A stretch of DNA of 64,000 bases, taken from Paenibacillus baekrokdamisoli (GTDB lineage Bacteria; Bacillota; Bacilli; Paenibacillales; Paenibacillaceae). Location of the stretch: contig NZ_AP019308.1 in assembly GCF_003945345.1 (NCBI RefSeq), positions 2,914,001 through 2,978,000 on the forward strand, read 5' to 3'. The position numbers and the translations under genes were made by a program. This document shows positions 43,194-50,764 of the stretch, in pieces; the stretch's first letter is position 1; every line of letters begins with the position of its first letter. Under the pieces are notes generated by a model. The model was not told the origin of the DNA. It did not search any database and saw only the letters and a program-made list of their open reading frames with translations.

Positions 43194-43952
43194 TTACTCG
43201 CCCAGCATCTTTTGATTTAATTGAACCAATGCTGAAACATTTCGTGTCGTAATGGAAGCTACGCCCAGTTCCGTGTAATGCCGCATTAACTCTTCTTCAT
43301 TTACGGTCCACACATAAACCGGCAGCCCTTGCGAAGTGGCATAATCCATAAACTCCTGCTGTACGATACTGTGATAAATGTTGATTCCAAAACAGGAAGC
43401 TGCATGTGCATCTTCACAGGTTTGAACCATAGCATCCCTGTATGACAGTGTTCTAAACAAGAGAGTATCCGTATTTAGCAGTTTGCGCATTTCCGGGTTT
43501 AATTGCTGAGCCATCATTGCTCGATCTTTTTCGCATCCAGATAGGAAGACCTGCTCCGACAACCCATAGCTCCTAACCAATGCTGCTACTGGTTCAATGC
43601 TTTCATCTACCTTCAAGTCCAGATTCACGACTTTACCCGAAGTTTGAATGATCGGCAGCATTTCTTCAAGCCTGTAAATTCGAACCGTTTCATGGTGCTC
43701 ACCATGATTGCACTCAAACTGAAGCTCTCTTAATTCTTCATAGGTCATTTGCGAGATGTACAATTTCCTGCCATCCACGGTAACCCATTCGTCATCATGA
43801 GCCAAAACTGGGATGCCGTCTTTTGTTACCCTAACGTCTTCTTCCACTATGTCAGCACCGAGCTCGAGCCCTGTTTGTACGGAATGAAGCGTATGAGCAA
43901 TTGTGTTCATGCTTCCGGAGTGGGCCGTAATGAGTGGGAATCGACGAGACAT
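43194..43952 (-). CDS. Glycerophosphodiester phosphodiesterase (GDPD)
   Basis: A 252-aa cytoplasmic GDPD-type TIM barrel. ITAHSGSMNTIAHTLHSVQ replaces the usual HRGxxxxxPENT, keeping His. VEEDVRVTKDGIPVLAHDDEW supplies the Glu-Asp metal ligands and second His. LDLKVD near residue 115 and the C-terminal VYVWTVNEEE are typical. It splits glycerophosphodiesters into glycerol-3-phosphate and alcohol. The weaker first motif (Ser for Arg, no PEN) hints at a modified substrate. Last gene of the LacI/ABC operon. Confidence 0.88.
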   Translation of the reverse strand: MSRRFPLITAHSGSMNTIAHTLHSVQTGLELGADIVEEDVRVTKDGIPVLAHDDEWVTVDGRKLYISQMTYEELRELQFECNHGEHHETVRIYRLEEMLPIIQTSGKVVNLDLKVDESIEPVAALVRSYGLSEQVFLSGCEKDRAMMAQQLNPEMRKLLNTDTLLFRTLSYRDAMVQTCEDAHAASCFGINIYHSIVQQEFMDYATSQGLPVYVWTVNEEELMRHYTELGVASITTRNVSALVQLNQKMLGE

Positions 43953-43972
43953 TCTACAATCACTTCCTTCTA

Positions 43973-44962
43973 TTAATCCACATATATAGCATTGGTAAAG
44001 GCGATCATCGCGCGAGCTCCGCGAACCGTTCCCTTGAGTTCTGCACGAACCCAGACCAGTTCATCGCCAGGAATTTCAATTACATAATTTCCTTGATCAA
44101 TACGAACGTTTTGTTCACTTATAACACCTTTATTCCCAACCAAAGAGAGCACATAATGAGGCTCTGGAAAGTCCCATTTGCCTTGCCTCGTATGAAAATC
44201 AATCTTCACATTTGCCTTATAGCTGTCGCTTCGATCCTGCTTAGGAACGCAATCTCCAATCCTATAAACCGCAGTATCTGACCGCATCTCCAGCGTGACC
44301 AATGGTCCCATAGTTACCGACGCTTTACCCGCGGCGAGTGCACGCACCACTTTGCTCGTCACATCACCCTCCGCTTCATCGATGTCCAGATAGGTGACGG
44401 ATAAAGGTTCATCCGTTTGCTCCTGAGTGTGCCAGTCGCGACCAGACGTTGCCGCAATCCGGCAGCCTTCGTTCAGCTTATCCGTCCATAAGCGGTAGGC
44501 GCGGGCATTATCCGTCTTTATCGAAGGGAATGTGCCGGACCAAACCTCGATATAATCGATATCATTCCAATCCTCAATCTTAAATTCCCAGAAACAGCCC
44601 GTACATATCGGGCTTCCAATACGAAATGGATGCGCCATACCGGCGATTCCGCCGTGGGCATGAACACCCGCAATCCCTTTATGGATATCTCCCGGTCCCG
44701 CAGGACGCCAATCAACAAATTCGGTCAGTCCGATTGTAACCATATGTCCGTAAAAGGTCGTCCATTCCATTCCCGATATAATCGAAACACCGGTTTCTTG
44801 TTCCACGTCTTCTTTATGATTCAAACCCGTCATCGTATTGTGATCGGTCAGAGCGATGCATGCGAAGCCTAGCGCCTTGGCCCCATATGCCAGCTCAAGC
44901 AAGGATTGTTGTCCATCGCTGTGAAACGTATGACTGTGTAATTCGCAAGCCATCCAGGGCAT
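43973..44962 (-). CDS. PHP-domain phosphoesterase (CehA/McbA type)
   Basis: A 329-aa protein. The PHP motifs are ELHSHTFHSDGQQS (7-20), ALTDHNTMTG (37-46), MEWTTFYGH (about 64-72), GMAHPFR near 105 and ATSGRDWHT near 170. The last 100 residues are a beta-sandwich-like domain. PHP proteins hydrolyse phosphoesters with a trinuclear metal site. The ATG at 44962 follows GAGGAGG by 9 bases. Its partner genes are an ABC importer and GDPD, so it likely processes an imported phosphodiester. Confidence 0.85.
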   Translation of the reverse strand: MPWMACELHSHTFHSDGQQSLLELAYGAKALGFACIALTDHNTMTGLNHKEDVEQETGVSIISGMEWTTFYGHMVTIGLTEFVDWRPAGPGDIHKGIAGVHAHGGIAGMAHPFRIGSPICTGCFWEFKIEDWNDIDYIEVWSGTFPSIKTDNARAYRLWTDKLNEGCRIAATSGRDWHTQEQTDEPLSVTYLDIDEAEGDVTSKVVRALAAGKASVTMGPLVTLEMRSDTAVYRIGDCVPKQDRSDSYKANVKIDFHTRQGKWDFPEPHYVLSLVGNKGVISEQNVRIDQGNYVIEIPGDELVWVRAELKGTVRGARAMIAFTNAIYVD

Positions 44963-44967
44963 GGTCC

Positions 44968-45432
44968 TTATACCTCCTCTTGTTGGACTTGCAATTTGTA
45001 ATGACAGTTGTCTGTTACAATCGCATGCAAGCTTAAAGTGACCTGCCATAGGCCTTCTATTAATCTACCGCTAACAAAGCCTGGGGAAGCTTCCTGCTCA
45101 TCAATGAATAAGAGCTGCTTGGGATCATGACGATGGCCCGCACCGCGATGTCGCTCGGGATCGTCGACAGATACGGTGATTAAATTCTTCAGCGGCAGGA
45201 ATGATTCCCATTTCGCCAGCATTCGATCACGCTGATTGGATTCTGCATAGGTGTTAATGCTCACCGTAATCATATCTCTGGCTTGTTCTCGATCTTCGAG
45301 ATTCTTAGGCCAATAAGCAAAGTCGATCCACAGTTTACCAACGGGCTGATTCAAGTGGAAGATGTATGAAATATGGGTTTTGGAGGAAAGGGGCTGTACG
45401 TTTCCCTCTACATCCAGAATCAGTCGTTTCAT
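44968..45432 (-). CDS. Unknown protein linked to the PHP phosphoesterase
   Basis: A 154-aa protein without signal peptide or membrane helix, beginning MKRLILDVEGNVQPLSS. It looks like a single beta-sandwich with charged surface. Family not recognised. Its ATG overlaps the permease stop (TAATG), and the PHP gene follows after 5 bases. It may form a complex with the PHP enzyme, whose C-terminal domain has similar predicted beta structure; this is a guess. Confidence 0.7.
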   Translation of the reverse strand: MKRLILDVEGNVQPLSSKTHISYIFHLNQPVGKLWIDFAYWPKNLEDREQARDMITVSINTYAESNQRDRMLAKWESFLPLKNLITVSVDDPERHRGAGHRHDPKQLLFIDEQEASPGFVSGRLIEGLWQVTLSLHAIVTDNCHYKLQVQQEEV

Positions 45433-46274
45433 TATGATCTCACACTCTCTTCTTTTATCATGCTTCGAATATAGAAATACCCCATCACCGAGCAAAGAAG
45501 AAACGTAAAGAATGCGACCGCTGCAGCTAACTGCTTGTCCTGGAAGACGCCGAAAATTTGCTCCATCGACACACCCAACATTTGTGGAGCGTTCGGTCCG
45601 ATCAAGAACGGAGCGGTAAACGAGCCGATAACACCCATGAATACAAAAGTCACCGCTACAAGCAAAGTCTTATAAGTCAGCGGCAAGATGAAGCGAATAA
45701 AGATGCGCAATTTCCCAGCTCCCACGTCCTTGGCGCTTTCAATAATCGAGTTAGGGACACCTGACAAGGCAGACCCAAGCAGCATGGTCGTAAACGGAAT
45801 GTTGAACCACAAATTGGCGATAATAATGCCTTTCATGTCGAAAATAATGCGCGGCATCGCCTCACCGCCCAGCAATAAAACCCACCTTGAAATCCAGCCA
45901 TGATTGCCCAGCAGTTGAATTAAGCCGTACGTAGCAATAACGGATGGAATAAAGATCGGAATCATGTACATGTTCCGAATCCATGTCACGATTTTGCCAG
46001 TATTGAATCTCATATACGCGGCAAGCGAATAGCTGATGACCAATACGATAATAACGGAAATTATCGTTACTTCAAGAGTGAATATGATATTGGAGCGCAT
46101 TAGCTTATCAGTAAACAAATACTTGTAATTCGACAGATCGTATCCGCCATCCTTGTTGGTCAAGCTTTCTTTGAAGGAAATAATAATCGGAACGACCACA
46201 GTGACAACGAGTAATAAAAAAGAGGGGATCACCAGAAGTAATCCCAGTATCCCCATTTTCACCTGCTTCTTCAT
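45432..46274 (-). CDS. ABC transporter permease
   Basis: A 280-aa membrane protein with about six helices and the binding-protein-dependent permease signature in ESAKDVGAGKLRIFIRFILPL (EAA loop, near residue 190). Its ATG overlaps the stop of the binding-protein gene as ATGA. Together with the permease at 48.5-49.4 kb it forms the heterodimeric channel. Similarity is to the polyamine/iron/phosphonate (PotB/FbpB-like) group. Confidence 0.9.
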   Translation of the reverse strand: MKKQVKMGILGLLLVIPSFLLLVVTVVVPIIISFKESLTNKDGGYDLSNYKYLFTDKLMRSNIIFTLEVTIISVIIVLVISYSLAAYMRFNTGKIVTWIRNMYMIPIFIPSVIATYGLIQLLGNHGWISRWVLLLGGEAMPRIIFDMKGIIIANLWFNIPFTTMLLGSALSGVPNSIIESAKDVGAGKLRIFIRFILPLTYKTLLVAVTFVFMGVIGSFTAPFLIGPNAPQMLGVSMEQIFGVFQDKQLAAAVAFFTFLLCSVMGYFYIRSMIKEESVRS

Positions 46275-47443
46275 TGGGCAGCGACATCACTTTGCCAGCG
46301 TTTGGCCATATCTTTGTCCAGATCGCCGATATTGAAGGTACGGAACCCTTCGGATGCACCTTTGAACGAGTCTTGAATGTCTTGCGGCATACTTGATAGA
46401 TTGATTCCTGGGAAGCCGTGCATTTTGTTTACGACTACAGCCTGTGCTTCAGGAGAAAGAACGAAGTTCAGGAATTGATAGACAGCTTCCTTCTTTTCCG
46501 ATAGCTTCGGCACCATCAAATAAGTAGGGCCGCCATTAAACCCAGGTTTGATTTGCGCGATTTTTGTTGTTTTGGGGAGTTGGCCCTTGGCGATTTGTTC
46601 AAGCGCCATATCTGACCATGCCGGTATCATGTCAACTTCACCGCTTGTCAGCAAATCTAATGTTCCTTGGTTTTTCTTTGGGTATATGCCATTTCCATAA
46701 ACGGATTTCCCTAGATCCTTAAGCAATGCAAACCCTTGATCCCAATCTTTCTCAATGCTTGGATCTGAATTATGAATGGCAGCTTCGGGTAAAAATTTAT
46801 AAAGAGTTGTCATGACGAAGGAATTCCCAGAACCGCCGGTGGATGGATCATTGTAAGCAAATTTTGTTGGATTTTTCTTGATCCAATCGTACAGCTCATC
46901 CAAAGTCGCTGGGGGCGTTTTTACTTTCTCACTATTGTAAGCTAATACTACGGCAGAAGAACGGAACGGAACAGCCAGATTGCTGATATCTTTTAACGTC
47001 GTCGCATCTACATTGGCCAGGTTTTTAATTTTGCCGCCGTCTAGCGTATCCCAGAGATCATCCTTTTGCCCTTGAGTCACAGAAGATAAACCATCCTCAT
47101 ATAAATCGATTTCGCCGGAACCTTTGTTTGCTTGTTTGGCAGCGCTAATACGATCATAGGTTGGTTGGGCGCCTGTTCCCGGCGGAACATAGACCGGGTT
47201 CACTTTAACCTCCGAATTATTCTTCTCGAACATCGGTATCAGAGTATCCCACAAATCTTTTACATTTTGCGAGCCGGTAAAATAGAAGTTGAATTCGACA
47301 GGTTTTGCTGCAGCTGTTTGAGCTGTGCTGCTGTTTGAATTCGCTGCACCATCGTTAGTTTTGGCGCTGCCGCAGCCGGATAAGAAAGCAGCAGTAACAG
47401 TCATCAGGGTCATTAACACGAGAGCGGTCTTTTTGCGAAACAT
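46271..47443 (-). CDS. ABC transporter substrate-binding lipoprotein
   Basis: A 390-aa lipoprotein with signal peptide and lipobox FLSGCGS (Cys near 24). After a Ser/Thr/Ala-rich linker comes a periplasmic-binding fold of the family-1 extracellular solute-binding type: VEFNFYFTGSQNVKDLWDTL, LYDWIKKNPTKFAYNDPSTG, and ATP-independent hinge motifs. AAGGAGG precedes the ATG. The ligand is probably a phosphodiester or other polar organophosphate, inferred from the operon. Confidence 0.9.
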   Translation of the reverse strand: MFRKKTALVLMTLMTVTAAFLSGCGSAKTNDGAANSNSSTAQTAAAKPVEFNFYFTGSQNVKDLWDTLIPMFEKNNSEVKVNPVYVPPGTGAQPTYDRISAAKQANKGSGEIDLYEDGLSSVTQGQKDDLWDTLDGGKIKNLANVDATTLKDISNLAVPFRSSAVVLAYNSEKVKTPPATLDELYDWIKKNPTKFAYNDPSTGGSGNSFVMTTLYKFLPEAAIHNSDPSIEKDWDQGFALLKDLGKSVYGNGIYPKKNQGTLDLLTSGEVDMIPAWSDMALEQIAKGQLPKTTKIAQIKPGFNGGPTYLMVPKLSEKKEAVYQFLNFVLSPEAQAVVVNKMHGFPGINLSSMPQDIQDSFKGASEGFRTFNIGDLDKDMAKRWQSDVAAQ

Positions 47444-47469
47444 GAATAATTCCTCCTTGATGTATCGGT

Positions 47470-48501
47470 TTAATTTTCCGGATATGCGAGTGCTTTTTTG
47501 AAGCTGGCTTGTATATGTTGACCCGAATACAGATCTTTGACGAAATCGCGCGGTTGAAATGCCCGAATGAAGCCGTAGCCCGGTAAATGGATGGACACTT
47601 CGGCATAATGCCCAAGTACCATTACCTGTTTGATTACGCCGGTTAGACCTTGTTCCTCTTGACCATTAATAATCACATCTTCAGGTCGAATAGCCAGGTT
47701 TACATTACCGGCCAGATTTTTTGGATTTGGAAAACTCAATTCTCCTACGGTTACCTGATTGTCCCTAATCACCCCTTTCAAAAAATTCATTTTGCCGATA
47801 AATTGTGCAACAAAAAGTGTATTCGGCTCGTCGTAAATTTCTTGCGGAGAAGCAATTTGTTCAATATTTCCTTGATTCATGACGACAATGCGATCCGAAA
47901 TCGACAGCGCTTCTTCCTGATCATGGGTGACAAACACCATCGTAAGGCCTGTTTGAGCTTGAATCTCTCTAATCTCCTCCCTCATCTCGTGCCGAAGCTT
48001 GGCATCGAGTGCAGAGAAGGGTTCGTCCAATAAAAGAACGGCAGGCTTTAGGAGCAAAGATCTTGCTACCGCTACACGCTGCTGCTGTCCACCTGAGAGC
48101 TCACTCGGATATTTGCTCTCTGCTCCAGGTAAACGAACCAGCTGCAGGACTTCTTTGATGGCCTTTTGGATTTCGTCTTTTTTCGTCTTGCGTATTTTGA
48201 GACCGAATGCCAGGTTATCAAACACCGTCATATGCGGCCATAGATTGTAGCCTTGAAACACCATGGAAGTTGGACGTTTTTCCGGAGGCGCCTTAAGCAC
48301 ACTTTTACCCTCAATAAGAATTTCACCAGAATCCGGGTCAAGAAACCCTCCGATGCTGCGAAGCACTGTTGTTTTACCGCAGCCTGATGGTCCCAGCAGC
48401 GTGATTAATTCACCTTTGCGTACATCAAGAGAGATACCGGTAACTCCTTCTCCTGTATGGTAACGTTTCGTCAACTGTTGAATGGAAAGCTGTATGTCCA
48501 T
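47470..48501 (-). CDS. ABC transporter ATP-binding protein (PotA/UgpC/FbpC type)
   Basis: A 343-aa ATPase: Walker A GPSGCGKTT (about 37-45), Q-loop MVFQGYNLWPH, signature LSGGQQQRVAVARSL (about 136-150), Walker B LLLDEPFSALD and H-loop VTHDQEEA. The C-terminal TOBE-like domain (260-343) is present. It lies between the two permease genes with the binding protein downstream, giving a complete importer. Confidence 0.93.
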   Translation of the reverse strand: MDIQLSIQQLTKRYHTGEGVTGISLDVRKGELITLLGPSGCGKTTVLRSIGGFLDPDSGEILIEGKSVLKAPPEKRPTSMVFQGYNLWPHMTVFDNLAFGLKIRKTKKDEIQKAIKEVLQLVRLPGAESKYPSELSGGQQQRVAVARSLLLKPAVLLLDEPFSALDAKLRHEMREEIREIQAQTGLTMVFVTHDQEEALSISDRIVVMNQGNIEQIASPQEIYDEPNTLFVAQFIGKMNFLKGVIRDNQVTVGELSFPNPKNLAGNVNLAIRPEDVIINGQEEQGLTGVIKQVMVLGHYAEVSIHLPGYGFIRAFQPRDFVKDLYSGQHIQASFKKALAYPEN

Positions 48502-48535
48502 ATGTGCCTCCTAATTTTGGCTAATTGATCTGTGG

Positions 48536-49360
48536 TTATTTAAGCTGGAAGCCGCTGGACATTATATCTGCGCTCACAAACCGCTGTGCAGCCAATAGCA
48601 AAATGATAGTCGGAGCTGTGAGGATAATCGAAAATACAGCACCCGCGTAAGCCGGATAATCACTAATGATCGAATACATGACGATTGGCATCGTTTTGTA
48701 ATTAGGGATTCCCACCAAAAAGGTTCCCTGCGCTTCATCGAGCGAGTTCAAGAAAGTAAAGATCGAAGCTACAATAATACCTGGCATTGCCATCGGCAGT
48801 GTAATACTGCGGAAGACTCGAAGCGGGCTCGCCCCCACATCCCTCGCTGACTCCTCCTGAGCCTTATGCACATTGCGAAATGCAGCAGTTGGAATCCAAG
48901 TCATGAACATGAGCACATTGATCATATGGATCAATACAACCCCGAGCAAAGTGTTCATTAGTCCGAGCTTGTAAAAGAGCACAGCTATCGAAACATACAG
49001 TCCCATTTTTGGGAAAGCATGTGTAAGGAGAAACGAGAACAAGAAGAACCGGCTAAGCGGAAAACGGATGCGAGCAAACGCATAAGCTGCCGGAATACAA
49101 AGAACAATGGATAGAGCTGTCACTATGGATGCAATCATAAAGGACAAGCTGATCGATTTTGCAATGTCCTCCTGCTTGAATACAAACATCCACCATTTCA
49201 GTGACCATTGATGCGGTAAAACATCCGGGTAGGTCCAATTTCCGGTAAAAGCCAGAATGGCCAAATTAAGAAGCGGACCTAAGAAAAAGATGACGAACAC
49301 AACAAGTATGATAAATTCAATGATTTTTCGTGAGCCTAGTGCATTTAAATACCAGCGCAT
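48536..49360 (-). CDS. ABC transporter permease
   Basis: A 274-aa membrane protein with six helices. The EAA-loop signature is EESARDVGASPLRVFRSITLPMAMPG near residue 180. AGGAG lies 9 bases before the ATG. First transporter gene after the LacI regulator; partner of the permease at 45.4-46.3 kb. Confidence 0.9.
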   Translation of the reverse strand: MRWYLNALGSRKIIEFIILVVFVIFFLGPLLNLAILAFTGNWTYPDVLPHQWSLKWWMFVFKQEDIAKSISLSFMIASIVTALSIVLCIPAAYAFARIRFPLSRFFLFSFLLTHAFPKMGLYVSIAVLFYKLGLMNTLLGVVLIHMINVLMFMTWIPTAAFRNVHKAQEESARDVGASPLRVFRSITLPMAMPGIIVASIFTFLNSLDEAQGTFLVGIPNYKTMPIVMYSIISDYPAYAGAVFSIILTAPTIILLLAAQRFVSADIMSSGFQLK

Positions 49361-49389
49361 ACGAACTTACCACTCCTTTTCTGAGACGT

Positions 49390-50400
49390 TTATTTAGTTG
49401 ACTGACGGAAAATCAATTTGGGCATCAGCTGCTTGGGATTCTCAATGTTCTGCTCCTGCCGGATTAGCTTGTCTAACAAGATAGTGGCCTGTGTCCCCAT
49501 TTCCTCGGTATCCACTCTGATTGTCGTTAATGAGGGTGAGAACATGGCTGCGAAATCAATATCATCAAATCCTACAACGGCTATCTGATCTGGGATACGT
49601 ATCGACTGCTCTAGTAAAAATTTCATGGCGCCAAGGGCAATCATATCGTTGGTGGCAAATATCGATGTATATCCGCCTTCGCGAAATTGCTCCCAATGGC
49701 TGCTCATTAGCTCATATCCCTCACCAAAGGTCGAAGTTGAAGCATACTTAACAGAAAATGATGGGACTGGAATTCCGATTTGTGCCATGTAATTGATAAA
49801 TCCTTTAAGCCTCAAATTGTGGCTGCGATGCGTCTGCGGTCCGGCGATTACGAATATTCGGCTATGCCTTGCATTTGTTAGATGCTCGGCGACCATCCGT
49901 CCGCCTTCTTCGTCCTGATTGACAATGTGGATGACCCCGTCAACTTCTGTAGATCCGTTAACCATCACGTAGGGGACTCTGAATTTTGTGATGTAATCAA
50001 TGACGTTCTGCTGCAAGCGGCTGATTAAAATCAGGCCATCCACCCTTTTTTCCATCATATAATCGGCGGAGCGCAGTGACATCTCATGATCAGTCGTAAC
50101 GAACACAGAATAATTCAAGCTTGCTGCTGTCATTAAAATGGCATCGAGAATTTTCCCGTAAAATGGATGTGATGCTATAGGATGATGTCGGCGGTAAATA
50201 AGTACACCAATGTTGTGTGTTCTTTGTGAAACCATCGCCCTCGCTACTGCATTAGGTTTATATTGCAATTCTTCAATTAGCTGGAGTATCTTATCACGTG
50301 CCCCCGAGCTGGAATATCCCTTTCCGGAAATCACTCGCGATACGGTTGATTTGGACACACCCGCACGCAGGGCAATTTCTTTAATTGTAAGATTATCCAC
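49390..50400 (-). CDS. LacI-family regulator of the phosphodiester operon
   Basis: A 336-aa repressor. The helix-turn-helix LTIKEIALRAGVSKSTVSRVISGKGYSS and hinge YKPNAVARAMVSQRT are followed by a sugar-binding-type sensor (GVLIYRRHHPIAS... and VVGFDDIDFAAMFSPSLTTI). The start is taken as GTG (50400) because AAAGGAAG precedes it and the family begins here; upstream in-frame sequence contains its operators. First gene of the ABC/PHP/GDPD operon, so it regulates itself and the operon. Confidence 0.88.
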   Translation of the reverse strand: MDNLTIKEIALRAGVSKSTVSRVISGKGYSSSGARDKILQLIEELQYKPNAVARAMVSQRTHNIGVLIYRRHHPIASHPFYGKILDAILMTAASLNYSVFVTTDHEMSLRSADYMMEKRVDGLILISRLQQNVIDYITKFRVPYVMVNGSTEVDGVIHIVNQDEEGGRMVAEHLTNARHSRIFVIAGPQTHRSHNLRLKGFINYMAQIGIPVPSFSVKYASTSTFGEGYELMSSHWEQFREGGYTSIFATNDMIALGAMKFLLEQSIRIPDQIAVVGFDDIDFAAMFSPSLTTIRVDTEEMGTQATILLDKLIRQEQNIENPKQLMPKLIFRQSTK

Positions 50401-50420
50401 ACTGCACTTCCTTTCTAACT

Positions 50421-50460
50421 TGTGAGATCGTTCCCACATCAATGTGAGATCGTTCCCACA
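50421..50460. promoter_or_regulatory. Tandem LacI-type operators
   Basis: TGTGAGATCGTTCCCACA occurs twice, at 50421-50438 and 50443-50460, exactly 22 bp apart (two helix turns). The sequence is a near-palindrome with a central CG, typical of LacI-family sites. It lies 20-60 bases upstream of the GTG. A -35-like TTGACG is just upstream (about 50493-50498 on the minus strand). Confidence 0.85.
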
Positions 50461-50545
50461 CACTTATATTAATCTAGTAATGTTTTTTCCACGTCAATCA
50501 CAATATAAAGAATTGTAAAGCTTAAACCGTAGAAGGCTTCATTCA

Positions 50546-50585
50546 CGCAAACAAAAACAGGCATCTGAATAATTCCAGATGCCTG
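50546..50585 (-). terminator. Terminator downstream of the 1460-aa glycosidase gene
   Basis: CAGGCATCTG (50558-50567) pairs with CAGATGCCTG (50576-50585), followed on the minus strand by TTTTTGTTT. It lies about 180 bases after the glycosidase stop, beyond the SigK-like remnant C. Confidence 0.82.
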
Positions 50586-50619
50586 CTTCAACGTTTTTAT
50601 TCCCACAATAACTTTACAA

Positions 50620-50694
50620 CTACCGCTTCGCATTAAGATTTATAAAAATCTTGATATATTAGATGATCGGGAAAAGGAAGTCGTTGTTGGTCGG
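50620..50694. pseudogene. SigK-like remnant C, composite of two strands
   Basis: The plus strand at 50635-50694 reads KIYKNLDILDDREKEVVVGR, which matches SigK before region 4. The minus strand over 50620-50656 reads YQDFYK, then after 7 extra bases AKR and stop, matching the SigK C-terminus. The two pieces overlap in the AT-rich TATAAAAATCTTGATA. It looks like an inversion joint between two parts of a sigK-like gene. Confidence 0.65.
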
Positions 50695-50764
50695 CCAAGC
50701 TATTCTACGCACTTCCATCGGTTTAGCTGCCACAACAACATCAAACCTTACAGGGCTTTTTAAG

